From Streptomyces sp. NRRL B-24484 (GTDB lineage Bacteria; Actinomycetota; Actinomycetes; Streptomycetales; Streptomycetaceae): a stretch of DNA of 64,000 bases. Under the pieces are notes generated by a model. It did no database searches and was not told the DNA's origin. It saw only the letters and a list, made by a program, of their open reading frames with translations. Of this stretch, positions 17,101 through 27,108 are shown piece by piece. Positions within the stretch are counted from its first letter, which is position 1, and each line of letters starts with the position of its first letter. Made by a program: the position numbers and the translations under genes. Location of the stretch: positions 45,422-109,421 of the forward strand of contig NZ_JOAI01000027.1 in the NCBI RefSeq assembly GCF_000717715.1, given 5' to 3'.

Positions 17101-17216
17101 AGAAGGACGACGCCAAGCGAGACGTTCGGGCCCGCTGGGACGGGTCGGCCCGCCTCTGGTGGACCACCCCGGGCCAACGGTCCCAGGCCGCCCGCTGGCT
17201 ACCGCCGCAGCCGTAG
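14175..17216 (+). CDS. SF1 (Upf1-like) helicase with phospholipase-D-like domain and C-terminal DUF5710
   Basis: A 1013-aa protein. After about 165 N-terminal residues of unknown type comes the helicase core: a Q-motif-like LNPKQRIAVEQAL, Walker A GPPGTGKT (about 189-196), a long charged helical insert (about 270-450, likely coiled coil), Walker B VVIIDEAA (about 468-475), LDTQYRMH, and motif VI NVALSRAQDHLIV. Residues about 800-930 form a single PLD-type nuclease/phosphodiesterase half with HEKVLIVD (about 882) and WHGSLNLL. The last 50 residues match DUF5710 (LYLAVPFAEKDDAKRDVRARWD). ATG 14175 has GGGGGGA 4 bases upstream; the open frame before it is not family-like. Its target (RNA, DNA or phage) is unknown. 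It converges on the next helicase gene with 6 bases between the stops. Confidence 0.86.
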   Translation: MVGQQRPVPVDDLLTAVRAEITACRRDTADGADKVVLSNGRRTGAGSDRYDYVFACRSWPESLDGKALVVRPDRSREPWVAAEVSRMPDGTVRVVTPTDLGSSPSSVVVREDDASTWSALADRLEAVGSTDSPVDLGMAGFLLGAGTPALTRVADPHRWVAGWHDLPLNPKQRIAVEQALGSQVLFLWGPPGTGKTDVVSHIAEGCFRQGLNLLFLAPTNVAVDQALERMCELLVREPGFDDGLVQRAGDISVASLEQRYGAQVDPVRIAGRLGSRLDEQIVQAQTQLTAVRAALALHDEARSLTEDLTDARNRHTTASATAQQAGMSALTLEAASAALRVRIAEVGAPTRLLANRKLAKLSDLNDRLYTSDQALAGARRQEAAARSDRTSAAASISDLSGRLAALSPRLTGVAPYPQLTEQADGLQRVLDELDRQRRGLDETVRSRCRIKGATVTKAVQSRKLLDRVDVVIIDEAAMVNLPSAWYAAGLAGKRLIVARDFRQLPAITKGAQDRRATDPQRQHSQHWAERDAFHAAGLVTASGSARRDDQRLVGLDTQYRMHSEICAVVNTVAYPDAPLRTGRPDRSRLPASPLLEAPVMLVDTSARRIPGRDHKSNAVHEAVIHQLVRGLQYDGVLPGRNWSEAAEGQRPTDRMAVIAPYRDQVKAINASLSYRFGTEYEGLVDTVHRFQGSQRPLVVIDTVAGAGKSPGQFYAGTGLSSQTCRLLNVALSRAQDHLIVIADVEHLRAHLAPHSEAVRMLDHLEERALRLPVDQLVPIRSAADLGTLSEDELGRPAFFPADEVKRAVAWDMRQATKTIEVYCAFLDPEPVRYWAGPFAELTARGVQVTVITRDHTADPRKAPLVEELRRAGCRVEQRDRMHEKVLIVDETVLWHGSLNLLCTTGPTDLMMRITDSLACQRVRRIMERARPERRNSAWPQRETSTTPTQPPVAASDSPAPGVELNGRLYLAVPFAEKDDAKRDVRARWDGSARLWWTTPGQRSQAARWLPPQP

Positions 17217-17222
17217 GCGGCC

Positions 17223-20200
17223 TCAGCCCGCGGTCACCGCCGTGAAGTGGTGGACGTCCGAGGGCAGGGGGTGGTGCAGGCGCCAGGTGACGGCCATGGG
17301 GCGGTCGCCCTCGTGGGAGACGTACTCGGCCGGCCCGAGGAGCACGTACGGCGCGGTGCGGCCCTCGACGGTCTTGGAGCGGCGGACGAAGAGAAGCACG
17401 TTGGAGCCGGCCTTCCGGTGCCCGATGTAGCGCTGGCCGGTGGGGGCGGCCGCCGAGGTGCTGTTCTGCGATTCCCAGTGGAAGTGGTCGGCGTTGAGTG
17501 CGAAGTCGCGGTAGCGGACGCTGGCCGAGAAGTTCTTCTCGTCCTTGTTGATGGTGACCAACAGGGCGTCGGTCCGGGACGTCTCGCACCACACCACGCC
17601 TGACTGGAACGTCGCCGGCTTGAAGCCGTCGATCGAGGCCCGGCCGAGCGCGGCCAGCAACTCCGGGGTGTTGTAGTGGGCGTGCACGGCGAGCGGCCGG
17701 TTCGTCAGCGGTCCGAGGTCCGGGCCGAGGCGTACGGGGGCGTGGGTGGCGTGCTCCAGGCCGTGGGTGAGGACCTGACGCAGCTCTGCGCGGAGGCCGT
17801 GCTGCTGACGGAGCGAACGCAGTCCTTCGGCGACGGTCGGGAATCCGCCCCCCGGCCAGAGCGAGAAGAAGAGCATCGCCGCGTACGTCCGGAGCGGCTC
17901 GGCCAGGTGGTCGAAGTCGGGTGCGTCGTCCGCCAGCAGGGCGGAGTAGGCCGCGACCCGCGCGGGGTCGTCGACGTGCAGCAGGGCGGGCACCCGGCGC
18001 AGCAGCGCCTCTTCGCCTTCGGGTGCGGTCCCGGTGATGAGGCCCGCGCGCCTGAGCAGGCCGGTCCAGGAGTTCTTGCCGCGGTAGAGGTCGTCGATGT
18101 CGCGGCGGCTCTCGGCCAGGTAGCCGGCGATCGTCGGGACGCCGTAGGAGCCGATCTCGGTTGCCAGTTGCCTGGCGTCGGCCTTGAGCTGGGTCTTGAT
18201 GTTCTCGAGGACGATGTCCTTGGCGACCCGGTCGAGCACGATCTGGCATCCGGACGGGAGTTGCGGGAAGTCCTCCGTGACGGCCTCTTGGACGCCTCGG
18301 CGGGTGTGGCCGGTGAGTGCGCGGAACCGTGCGTCGAAGCGGAACTCCTTGCGCTGGTACCCGATGAAGTCCAGCACGGTGAGCACGGCCTTCTGGGGTG
18401 AGCGGCGCAGGCCGCGGCCGAGCTGCTGGAGGAAGATCGTGGCGCTGGAGGTCGGCCGGAGCAGCAGGACGGTGTCCACGTCGGGGACGTCCAGCCCCTC
18501 GTTGAACAGATCGACGCTGAAGAGTGCCTGGATGCGGCCGGTGCGGAGCCCGTCGAGTGCCTCGCGGCGCTGCTCGGCGGGGGTGTTCGCCGAGAGGGCG
18601 AGGGCGTGCAGGCCGGCCTGCCGGAAGGCCTCGGCCATGTGCTCGGCGTGACGGACGGAGACGCAGAAGCCTAGTGCCCGCATCCGGCCGGGGTCAGCGA
18701 CCTTGTCACGGACGGCCTGGACGACCTGCCGGGCCTGGCTGTGTCCGGCAGTCAGCAGCTCGGTCAGTTCAGCGACGTCGTAGGCGCCTTGCCGCCAGCT
18801 GACGGCCCGCAGGTCGGTGTTGTCGTGCACGCCGAAGTAGTGGAACGGGCAGAGCAGGTCGTCCTCGAGGGCTTGCCAGAGGCGGAGTTCGGCAGCGATC
18901 CGGCCCTCGAAGAACTCGTCCTGGACGCGCTTGCCGTCGGCACGCTCGGGGGTGGCGGTGAGGCCGAGCAGTTCCCGGGGCTGGAAGTGGTCGATGATCC
19001 GGCGGTAGGTGGGTGCCTCGGCGTGGTGGAACTCGTCGATGACGATGACGTCGAAGGCGTCCGGCGCGAACTCGGCGAGCCTGCCGGCGTGCAGGGACTG
19101 AACGCTGGCGAAGAGGTGCCGCTGGTGCTGCGGCCTTGCACCGCCGACCAGCAGCTCACCGAAGGTGGCGTCCGTCAGGACCTCGCGGTAGGCCCGCTGG
19201 GACTGATGGAGTATCTCTTGGCGGTGCGCGATGAAGAGCAGCGACAGCTCGCCACCGTGTTCGGCGCGCAGCCTCCGGTAGTCGAGCGCGGCCGTGATGG
19301 TCTTGCCGGTGCCGGTGGCGGCGACCAGCAGGTTGCGGTGGTGCCCGCGTGCCTTGCGTTCGGCGTCCAGGCTCTCCAGCATCGCCTGCTGGTGCGGGTG
19401 GGGCCGGACTTCGAGGCCCGAGAGCTGCGTGGTGGAGCCGTCGCGGGACCATCCGCCGGCGGCCCGAAGCGCCTCGTCGAGCTCCTCGGCGTCGGTGTCC
19501 GGGTGGTACGGCCGGAACTCGGGGTTCGACCAGTAGGAGTCGAACGTCGCCTCGAACTTGCGCAGGACGGCCGGGGTGGCGACGCCGGACAGCCGGACGT
19601 TCCATTCCAGGCCGTCGAGCAGGGCCGCCCGGGACAGGTTGGAGCTGCCGACGTACGCGGTGTCGAAGCCGCTCGCCCGGCGGAACAGCCAGGCCTTGGC
19701 GTGCAGCCTGGTGGAACGCAGTTCGTGGTTGACCTTGACCTCGGCACCGAACTCGCGGACCAGGCGGTCCAGCGCGGCGCGTTCGGTGGCACCCAGGTAG
19801 GTGGTGGTGAGGACCCGCAGGCGGACGCCGCGACGCTTCAGTTCGCGCAGCGGCTCCTCCATGACCCGTAGTCCGTGCCACTTCACGAAGGCGCAGAGCA
19901 GGTCCACCCGATCGGCCGAGGCGAGTTCGGCGCGGAGTTCGTGGCCGAGGCTCTGCTCCTCCGGTGCGTTGGTGAGCAGTACCGTCTCGGAGAGCGGGGT
20001 CAACGGCCGTATGCGGTAGACGCCGTCGGCCTCCTTGTCGGCGAGCGCGACGAGCTCACGCGGCCCCGGCAGAACCTGGTCGACGGTGCCGGCACCGGTT
20101 TCGGCCAAGGCGGCCAGGAGGCGGTTCGCCGTCGTGACCTGATCCGCCGGGCTCAGGTCCAGCAGCGCCCGCTCGACCGCCGAGCCGATGTGCCGGGCCA

Positions 20201-20357
20201 GCACGAACGGCGACGAACCCTCGGGGACCGGGCGGTCCATCACCTGCCATCCGGCCTCGCCCAGCGTGGTCAGCCGGGCGGCCAGCGCGTCGGTCACCAC
20301 CTGCTCATACAGGCCGGACACCGCAGGCGGGTTGGGCTCCGCGCCGCTGTCGGACAT
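17223..20357 (-). CDS. PLD-like domain / SF2 DEAD-DEAH helicase / DUF3427 protein
   Basis: A 1044-aa protein. Residues about 120-285 are a PLD-type nuclease domain with RLHAKAWLF (H219, K221) and GSSN (237-240). The SF2 core follows: Walker A ATGTGKT (347-353), DEFHHA (441-446), GLTATPERADG, and the C-terminal RecA domain with QQLGRGLRR. Residues about 690-1040 are DUF3427, including NKDEKNFSASVRYRDFALN. This fused architecture is widespread in bacteria and often lies in accessory or defence loci, but its activity is not established to my knowledge. ATG 20357 has GGAG five bases upstream. It faces the SF1 helicase tail to tail, and both proteins pair a helicase with a PLD domain. Confidence 0.88.
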   Translation of the reverse strand: MSDSGAEPNPPAVSGLYEQVVTDALAARLTTLGEAGWQVMDRPVPEGSSPFVLARHIGSAVERALLDLSPADQVTTANRLLAALAETGAGTVDQVLPGPRELVALADKEADGVYRIRPLTPLSETVLLTNAPEEQSLGHELRAELASADRVDLLCAFVKWHGLRVMEEPLRELKRRGVRLRVLTTTYLGATERAALDRLVREFGAEVKVNHELRSTRLHAKAWLFRRASGFDTAYVGSSNLSRAALLDGLEWNVRLSGVATPAVLRKFEATFDSYWSNPEFRPYHPDTDAEELDEALRAAGGWSRDGSTTQLSGLEVRPHPHQQAMLESLDAERKARGHHRNLLVAATGTGKTITAALDYRRLRAEHGGELSLLFIAHRQEILHQSQRAYREVLTDATFGELLVGGARPQHQRHLFASVQSLHAGRLAEFAPDAFDVIVIDEFHHAEAPTYRRIIDHFQPRELLGLTATPERADGKRVQDEFFEGRIAAELRLWQALEDDLLCPFHYFGVHDNTDLRAVSWRQGAYDVAELTELLTAGHSQARQVVQAVRDKVADPGRMRALGFCVSVRHAEHMAEAFRQAGLHALALSANTPAEQRREALDGLRTGRIQALFSVDLFNEGLDVPDVDTVLLLRPTSSATIFLQQLGRGLRRSPQKAVLTVLDFIGYQRKEFRFDARFRALTGHTRRGVQEAVTEDFPQLPSGCQIVLDRVAKDIVLENIKTQLKADARQLATEIGSYGVPTIAGYLAESRRDIDDLYRGKNSWTGLLRRAGLITGTAPEGEEALLRRVPALLHVDDPARVAAYSALLADDAPDFDHLAEPLRTYAAMLFFSLWPGGGFPTVAEGLRSLRQQHGLRAELRQVLTHGLEHATHAPVRLGPDLGPLTNRPLAVHAHYNTPELLAALGRASIDGFKPATFQSGVVWCETSRTDALLVTINKDEKNFSASVRYRDFALNADHFHWESQNSTSAAAPTGQRYIGHRKAGSNVLLFVRRSKTVEGRTAPYVLLGPAEYVSHEGDRPMAVTWRLHHPLPSDVHHFTAVTAG

Positions 20358-20436
20358 ACCGCTCCAAGGGCTGGTCGGGATGGCTGCGCTCAGTTGTACC
20401 GCACACCCACGACAGCCCCCGTGCCGGGCGTCTGCG

Positions 20437-20793
20437 TCAGCGGCCGGTGCCGTCCTTGCCGAGGTGATCCTCGGCGACGCGGCGGGGGACGACCATCCGC
20501 CAGGCGTCCAGGACGAGTTCGCGCATCTCGTCGCTGTCGATGGCGGTCGTCCGGACCTGGACCCAGTTGAAGCGTTCGTCGGCGGGGTCGGGGGGCAGGA
20601 AGGTGTCCGGGGCGGAGGCGATCAGGGCGGCCCGTTCCTCCTTGGGGAAGGCGAAGCCGAGGACGGACTCGTCGCGGTTGAAGGCGAGGTAGACGATCCG
20701 GCCGACCCTGAACTTGATCCGGTCGCGGACCAGGGCCTCCTCGCTCCGGGGCAGGGACAGCGCCAGTCGGCGCACGTCGTCGACGGTGACCAT
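20437..20793 (-). CDS. MmcQ/YjbR family protein
   Basis: A 118-aa single-domain protein of the YjbR (MmcQ) fold, a small cyclic-loop DNA-binding-like family of uncertain role. The start MVTVDDVRRLALSLPRSEEALV and the middle KFRVGRIVYLAFNRDESVLGFAFPKEER are typical. ATG 20793 is chosen because the family motif begins right there; the longer frame upstream overlaps yidD. It lies 79 bases from the helicase start, on the same strand, and could be co-transcribed with it by chance. Another YjbR member occurs at 31190. Confidence 0.82.
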   Translation of the reverse strand: MVTVDDVRRLALSLPRSEEALVRDRIKFRVGRIVYLAFNRDESVLGFAFPKEERAALIASAPDTFLPPDPADERFNWVQVRTTAIDSDEMRELVLDAWRMVVPRRVAEDHLGKDGTGR

Positions 20794-20819
20794 CAGACCA
20801 GCCTGCCGGCCCAAGGGGC

Positions 20820-21356
20820 TCAGCGCCCCGGAACGGGGTCGTGGCCGCCGTGCGTGCCCGGACGGCAGCGCAGCAGGCGGCCGGCGGTGAGGCGGCTGCC
20901 GCGCACGGCACCGTGCCGGTGGAGGGCCTGCACGGCGTAGGTGGAGCAGGACGGGGTGTAGGGACAGCACGCCGCCCGGGTGGGGCTGATCCGGGTCCGG
21001 TAGAAGCGGACGGCGTCGTACAGGCCGGCCGCGAGTGGCCCTGCGGGGACGGGGGCGGCCGGGTCTGCGGCACTCCGGCCGCGGCCGTGTCCGACGGCGG
21101 CCTTGAGCACCGAGGCGAACATGATCGGAATCAGGGCGATCAGGCAGGGGTCGGCGATCTCGCCGAGGCAGTCGCAGGCGTCGCAGCAGTCGTTGTCGCC
21201 CTTCGTCCGCTTGTTGCGGCGCTTCCACTCCTCGCGGGCGCGGCGCTGTTCCCGGCGGCGGCGCCGCTCGTGCTCGGGCAGCCACCACCAGGCCCGGCCG
21301 GGGCGCGGCGGCGGGCCGCTCTGCTGCTGCACGTGGTGCGGGTGGTGGTGGGACAC
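20820..21356 (-). CDS. yidD: Membrane protein insertion efficiency factor YidD, with N-terminal extension
   Basis: The C-terminal 65 residues carry the YidD signature: RFYRTRISPTRAACCPYTPSCSTYAVQALHRHG, followed by RLLRCRPGTHGGHDPVP. Canonical YidD is 70-110 aa and is encoded beside rnpA and yidC. Here the protein is about 178 aa with an extra N-terminus: a His/Gln-rich start, a basic helix (HERRRRREQRRAREEWKRRNKRTKG), a Cys cluster (CCDACDC) and a hydrophobic segment (CLIALIPIMFASVLKAAVG). The GTG at 21356 is a best guess; GGAAGG lies upstream but rather far. It is an orphan paralogue, so its partner insertase is unclear. Confidence 0.78.
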   Translation of the reverse strand: MSHHHPHHVQQQSGPPPRPGRAWWWLPEHERRRRREQRRAREEWKRRNKRTKGDNDCCDACDCLGEIADPCLIALIPIMFASVLKAAVGHGRGRSAADPAAPVPAGPLAAGLYDAVRFYRTRISPTRAACCPYTPSCSTYAVQALHRHGAVRGSRLTAGRLLRCRPGTHGGHDPVPGR

Positions 21357-21555
21357 GGCTGCGGGCCTGCCTTCCGTACGGGTGCGGGTCGGGCCGCCGC
21401 GGTCGCGGCCCGCCCGGTGGGTCGGACGACCGTAGCGCACCTGCGGGTTCCCCCCGCTGCCGCCCGCCGGACGGCCTTGACTTCGCGTGCACTCCAACCG
21501 ACAGACTCCGAACCGTTCGTTCCCGCGAGGGGCAGTCGAGAACCGAGGAGCAGCG

Positions 21556-22542
21556 ATGGAGTACCGCACGATCGGCACCGACCCGTCGACCCGCCGCGAG
21601 GTGAGCGTGCTGAGCCTGGGCGCGATGCTGTTCGGCACGGCGGTGGACGAGCGGACCTCCTTCGCCCTGCTGGACCGGTTCGTCGAGGCGGGCGGGACCT
21701 TCGTCGACACCTCGAACAACTACGCCTTCTGGGTGGAGGGTTCGCAGGGCGGCGAGAGCGAGGCGCTGCTCGGCCGGTGGCGTCGCAGCCGCGGGATCGG
21801 CGACGAGGTGGTCGTCGCGACCAAGCTCGGGGCCCGGCCGATCGCCCCGTCACGGGGATTCACCCTGGACGTCGAGGGCCTGTCGGCGAAGACGGTGCGG
21901 AAGTCGGCGGAGCGCAGCATGGAGCGGCTCGGCACCGACCGGATCGACCTGCTGTACGCGCACATCGAGGACCCGCGGACCGAACTCGCCGAGACGGTCG
22001 AGGCGTTCGGGTCGCTGGCGGCGGAGGGCTCGGTCGGGCTGCTCGGGGTGAGCAACCACTGGGTGTGGCGGGTGGAGCGCGGACGGGCGCTGGCGGCCGC
22101 GGCCGGCCTGCCGGGGTGGGAGGTGCTGCAGTACCACCACAGCTATCTGCGGCACCGCACCGATCTGCCGACGCTGCGGTCCGCGGACGGTTCGGTCGGG
22201 GTGGCGGGCGGCGAGGTGCTGAGCTACCTGCGGTCGGAGCCGGGGCTGGCGATGGTGGCGTACTCGCCGCTGCTGGGCGGGAGTTACGTCCGGTCGGACA
22301 AGCCGCTGGGCGAGGGCTTCGACCACGCGGGGACGGCGAAGCGGCTGGCGGTGCTGCGGGAGGTCGCGGCGGAGACCGGCGCGACGGCGAACCAGGTGGT
22401 GCTGGCTTGGCTGATCGGCGGTGAGGTGCCGGTGATCCCGCTGGTGGGGGCCTCCTCGGTGGCCCAGTTGGACGAGAGCCTGGCGGCCGTGGAGTTGGGG
22501 CTGACGGCGGACCAGCGGGCACGGCTGGATGCGGCGCACTGA
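21556..22542 (+). CDS. Aldo/keto reductase
   Basis: A 328-aa NADPH-dependent (beta/alpha)8 oxidoreductase. Catalytic residues are recognisable: Asp and Tyr in FVDTSNNYAF, Lys in VVATKLGARP, and His in DLLYAHIED. The family's VAYSPLLGG and PVIPLVGASS segments bind cofactor. ATG 21556 is preceded by GAGGAG at 5-base spacing. It stands alone, converging on the DUF779 gene with 19 bases between. Substrate is not predictable; the Streptomyces genome encodes many such enzymes. Confidence 0.88.
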   Translation: MEYRTIGTDPSTRREVSVLSLGAMLFGTAVDERTSFALLDRFVEAGGTFVDTSNNYAFWVEGSQGGESEALLGRWRRSRGIGDEVVVATKLGARPIAPSRGFTLDVEGLSAKTVRKSAERSMERLGTDRIDLLYAHIEDPRTELAETVEAFGSLAAEGSVGLLGVSNHWVWRVERGRALAAAAGLPGWEVLQYHHSYLRHRTDLPTLRSADGSVGVAGGEVLSYLRSEPGLAMVAYSPLLGGSYVRSDKPLGEGFDHAGTAKRLAVLREVAAETGATANQVVLAWLIGGEVPVIPLVGASSVAQLDESLAAVELGLTADQRARLDAAH

Positions 22543-22561
22543 TCCGCCGTCGAACGGACGC

Positions 22562-22965
22562 CTAGGACCGGTGGTCGGCGCCGGTGGGCAGGGGGTCGTG
22601 GGCGGCGAGGAGTTCGGCCTCGGTCTCGGTGAAGAGGCGGGACCGGAGCAGGAAGCGGACGCCTTCCGGTGCTTCCAGGGAGAATCCGCTGCCTCGGCCG
22701 GGGACGACGTCCACGGTGAGATGGGTGTGCCGCCAGCGGGCGTACTGGTCGGCGCTGATCCAGAACGGGGTGTCCTCGACGACGCGGCCGAGCAGCAGGT
22801 CCGAGGCGCCGACCCGGAACTCGCCGCGGGGGTAGCACATCGGTGCGCTGCCGTCGCAGCAGCCGCCGGACTGGTGGAACATCACCGGCCCGTGCACGGC
22901 CACCAGCGTCCGCAGCAACTCCTCGGCTGCGCCGGTGAGTTCGATCCTGGCGGGGGCGCGCTTCA

Positions 22966-22966
<1 letters not shown>
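22562..22966 (-). CDS. DUF779 protein, aldehyde dehydrogenase partner
   Basis: A 134-aa soluble protein with the DUF779 features VMFHQSGGCCDGSAPMCYP (a Cys-rich, possibly metal-binding site) and DLLLGRV...FWISADQYARWRHTHLTVDVVPGRGSGFSLE. Members are nearly always encoded directly after an NAD aldehyde dehydrogenase, as here, where ATG overlaps the dehydrogenase stop by one base (TGATG). The role is unknown; a chaperone or metal or redox accessory function is usually suggested by linkage. Confidence 0.85.
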
Positions 22967-24483
<1,517 letters not shown>

Positions 24484-24580
24484 GGGCGGCTCTCCTCGTC
24501 GGAAGACGCGTACGGGTGGCGTCCGACGGCCGTCGTCCCAGGACCGGCCGCCGTGGACGGTGGCCACTCTCACCCCTTCG

Positions 24581-24597
24581 GGTTGGTGAAAGGTTGG
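24581..24597 (-). promoter_or_regulatory. Candidate operator in the aldehyde dehydrogenase promoter region
   Basis: The 24484-24628 gap carries a direct repeat GGTTGG at 24581-24586 and 24592-24597, spaced 11 bases apart, about one helical turn. This is upstream of the aldehyde dehydrogenase start and just downstream of its likely regulator gene. It is suggestive only. Confidence 0.35.
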
Positions 24598-24628
24598 CAC
24601 CGCCCGGCGGACCCGGCCGGAACGGTCG

Positions 24629-25855
24629 TCAGTCCCGCAGGGCGGCGTGCAGCCGGCCGAGCGCCCCCGCGCGCCGTCCGTCGCCGGGCGCGAGCAGCCG
24701 CAGCGCGTGCTCGTGCACCTCGGTGTCGTACGGGGCGAGTTCGCCGTACCGCAGCGCGGGCCCCGAGTCGGCCGCGGCGAGGACGGCGGCGCGGACGGCG
24801 ACGTCCAGGTACGCGCGGTGCTCGACGACGGCGGGGGCGTCGGAGTGCGGCAGCAGCGGGCCGGTGTACAGCCGCACGGCGGTGGCGGTGTCGCCCGCCG
24901 CCAGGGCGCGGCGCACCTCGGCCGCGTCACAGCGCACGGGCGCGGTGAGCCGGTAGCGGCGGGCGGAGACGGCGCCGCCGAGGTCGCGGCGCAGGTGCGA
25001 GATCTCGGCCTTGACGGTGGTGGCGGTGACCGGCCGGTCGCCGTAGACGGCGGTGCGCAGCCGTTCGGCCGAGAAGCCTTCGGGTTCCAGGGCGAGCAGG
25101 GTGAGGATCTCCAGTCGGCGCGGCGGCAGGTGCAGCGGGACGCCGTCGCGGGTGGCCTGTTCGCGGCCGAGGCAGGTGAGGCGCAGTCCCTCGGGGCGGG
25201 CGGCGGTGCCGGGGGCCGCGGGCAGGGCGGCGCCGACGGCGGCGGCGAGGGTGCGGACGGTGGAGAGCGCGAGCGGGTGCGAGCGGTCCCAGGTGGTGGA
25301 GAGGTCGAGGGTGCCGGCGATGGTGCCGTCCGGGCGGCGGATCGGCGCGCAGTAGCAGACCCAGCCGTGCAGCACGGAGACCAGGTGCTCGGCGGAGAAG
25401 ACGGTGGCGGCGCGGCCGGTGCTCAGCGCGAGCGAGAGGGCGTTGGTGCCCATCGCCTGCTCGTCCCACCGTGCGCCGGGGGCGAAGTTGACGCGTTCCG
25501 CCTTGCGCTGCATGACGGGGCCGCCGCAGGTCCACAGGATGGTGCCGGCCTCGTCGGTGACGGCGGCGATGAAGCCCGCGTCGTCGGCGATCGCGCGGAG
25601 TTCGTCGGCGACGGCGTCGACCGGAGTGCGGAGCGGGGAGTGCGCCCAGTCGGGGCCGTGCGCGCCGGGGTCGCAGGGCGGGGCGGAGGTCCGGGAGGGG
25701 TCGACGGTGGGCAGGGACCGCAGCCAGGAGTCCGCGACCTCGGGGCGCACCCCTGCACCGTCCGGGGCGTGCTGCGGCCCAGCCTCCCGGTGGGGCACCC
25801 AGCGGGACCACTCGTCCTCCAACGCGGCCCTGCGCCGGCGAAGATCTCCACGCAC
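24629..25855 (-). CDS. GAF-domain transcriptional regulator with C-terminal winged-helix DNA-binding domain
   Basis: A 408-aa regulator. Residues about 75-240 form a GAF sensor of the acetoin-regulator (AcoR-like) type, including [27 protein letters not shown] and [23 protein letters not shown]. The C-terminal 150 residues ([30 protein letters not shown]...[15 protein letters not shown]) look like an OmpR/BTAD-type winged helix. No AAA+ sigma-54 domain is present. The start is GTG 25855, chosen over upstream options because GAAGGGG lies 8-9 bases before it. Located just upstream of the aldehyde dehydrogenase gene, it most likely activates it in response to an aldehyde or alcohol signal. Confidence 0.83.
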   Translation of the reverse strand: MRGDLRRRRAALEDEWSRWVPHREAGPQHAPDGAGVRPEVADSWLRSLPTVDPSRTSAPPCDPGAHGPDWAHSPLRTPVDAVADELRAIADDAGFIAAVTDEAGTILWTCGGPVMQRKAERVNFAPGARWDEQAMGTNALSLALSTGRAATVFSAEHLVSVLHGWVCYCAPIRRPDGTIAGTLDLSTTWDRSHPLALSTVRTLAAAVGAALPAAPGTAARPEGLRLTCLGREQATRDGVPLHLPPRRLEILTLLALEPEGFSAERLRTAVYGDRPVTATTVKAEISHLRRDLGGAVSARRYRLTAPVRCDAAEVRRALAAGDTATAVRLYTGPLLPHSDAPAVVEHRAYLDVAVRAAVLAAADSGPALRYGELAPYDTEVHEHALRLLAPGDGRRAGALGRLHAALRD

Positions 25856-26289
25856 AGCATCGACCCCTTCGACCTCGTCGTCGACGGCGGGCACGGCCGG
25901 CCCCGCCGAGGGGCCGCCGACCCGGTCGGGCCAGTGTGGCCGACCCCCGGCGGGCACGGCCAGCACGCCGCACCGGGACGTCGCGCCGCAGCGGAACGTC
26001 CGGAGGCCCGCGGCCGGGGAGCCGGCCCGTTCCGGCGGGTGGGCCCGGGACGGAGGGGTCGGGACGGGGACGGAGGGGTCGGGACGGGTCGCGGGGGCGC
26101 CTGCGGCGGGCGGTGCGCGGGCCGCGCCAGGCGTTCAGCGGGTCCACATCTGCGCGCTGTCGGGCGGCCACCTCGATGCCGACCTGCCACGGGAGACATA
26201 CGGGTGACCCGCCCGTCATGAGCGTGACGGGACAAGGGCCGTCCGGAGCGCAGTGCGTCCAGTCCCGTCCACGAGCAGGGAGAGCCGAG
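25856..26289. other. Divergent intergenic region with tandem repeat
   Basis: About 430 bases without a gene between the divergent regulator and olsB genes, so it should hold both promoters. It includes the tandem repeat listed at 26047-26086. No clear -35/-10 pair is seen. Confidence 0.5.
26047..26086. repeat. Perfect 20-bp tandem duplication
   Basis: Two identical adjacent copies of GGGACGGAGGGGTCGGGACG (26047-26066 and 26067-26086), followed by a partial third, in a gene-free promoter region. Likely slippage; no known function. Confidence 0.85.
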
Positions 26290-27108
26290 ATGACCACCGC
26301 CCCCGTCCTCGCACCGTCCGTCCCCGACCTGGCCCCGGCTCCCCCGGCCGCCGCCCGGGCCCCGCAGGCTCCCGTGCCCGTCGGCTACAGCGTCGCGCTG
26401 GCCCAGGACGAGGGCGACGTGCGGGCCGCGCAGCGGCTGCGGCACCGGGTGTTCGCCGAGGAGATGGGCGCCGTCCTGGACAGCCCGCTGCCCGGTCTGG
26501 ACGCCGACGCCCTCGACGACCACTGCGACCACCTGCTGGTCCGCGAGAACGGCACCAGCGAGGTGGTCGGCACCTACCGGCTGCTGCGCCCGGAGGCGGC
26601 CCGCCGGGCCGGCCGGCTGTACTCCGACACCGAGTTCGACCTGTCCCGGCTGGCCGGTCTGCGGGACGGCCTGGTCGAGGTCGGCCGGTCCTGCATCCAC
26701 CCGGACCACCGGGGCAGCGGCGCCGTGATCAACCTGATGTGGGGCGGCATCGCCCGCTACCTGACGAGCACCGGCAACACCTGGGTGGCGGGCTGCTGCT
26801 CCGTGCCGCTGGCGGACGGCGGCACCGAGGCCGCCGGTGTCCGGGACTCCGTCCTCGCCAAGCACCTCGCCCCGGCGGAGTACCGGGTGTCGCCGCTGCG
26901 CCCCTGGGACCACGAGGGCGTCGCCCGGCCGGCCCGTGCCGCGATCCCGCCGCTGCTCCGCGGTTACCTGCGCCTCGGCGCCTGGGTGGGCGGCGAGCCC
27001 GCGCACGACCCGGACTTCGGTGTCGCCGACCTGTTCGTGCTGCTGTCGCTGGAGCGGACCGACCCGCGCTACCTGCGGCACTTCCTGTCCGCCGGGCCCG
27101 CCTTGTGA
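26290..27108 (+). CDS. olsB: Ornithine-acyl-ACP N-acyltransferase, OlsB-like
   Basis: A 272-aa GNAT-type acyltransferase that would attach a 3-hydroxyacyl chain to the alpha-amino group of ornithine, the first step of ornithine lipid synthesis. Family landmarks are DVRAAQRLRHRVFAEEMGA near residue 45, DDHCDHLLVRE, VVGTYRLLRP, and the acyl-carrier/CoA segment VEVGRSCIHPDHRGSGAVINLMWGGIARYL. ATG 26290 follows AGGGAGA. It overlaps the next gene (GTGA), an acyltransferase fitting OlsA, which supports the assignment. The Pro/Ala-rich N-terminal 35 residues are variable. Confidence 0.85.
   Translation: MTTAPVLAPSVPDLAPAPPAAARAPQAPVPVGYSVALAQDEGDVRAAQRLRHRVFAEEMGAVLDSPLPGLDADALDDHCDHLLVRENGTSEVVGTYRLLRPEAARRAGRLYSDTEFDLSRLAGLRDGLVEVGRSCIHPDHRGSGAVINLMWGGIARYLTSTGNTWVAGCCSVPLADGGTEAAGVRDSVLAKHLAPAEYRVSPLRPWDHEGVARPARAAIPPLLRGYLRLGAWVGGEPAHDPDFGVADLFVLLSLERTDPRYLRHFLSAGPAL

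Noticed and set aside
20358..20436. Possible second copy of the tRNA-Leu 3' end (attR) bounding a helicase island
   Set aside because: No match to the T-arm or acceptor sequence in this gap, so island boundaries stay unproven.
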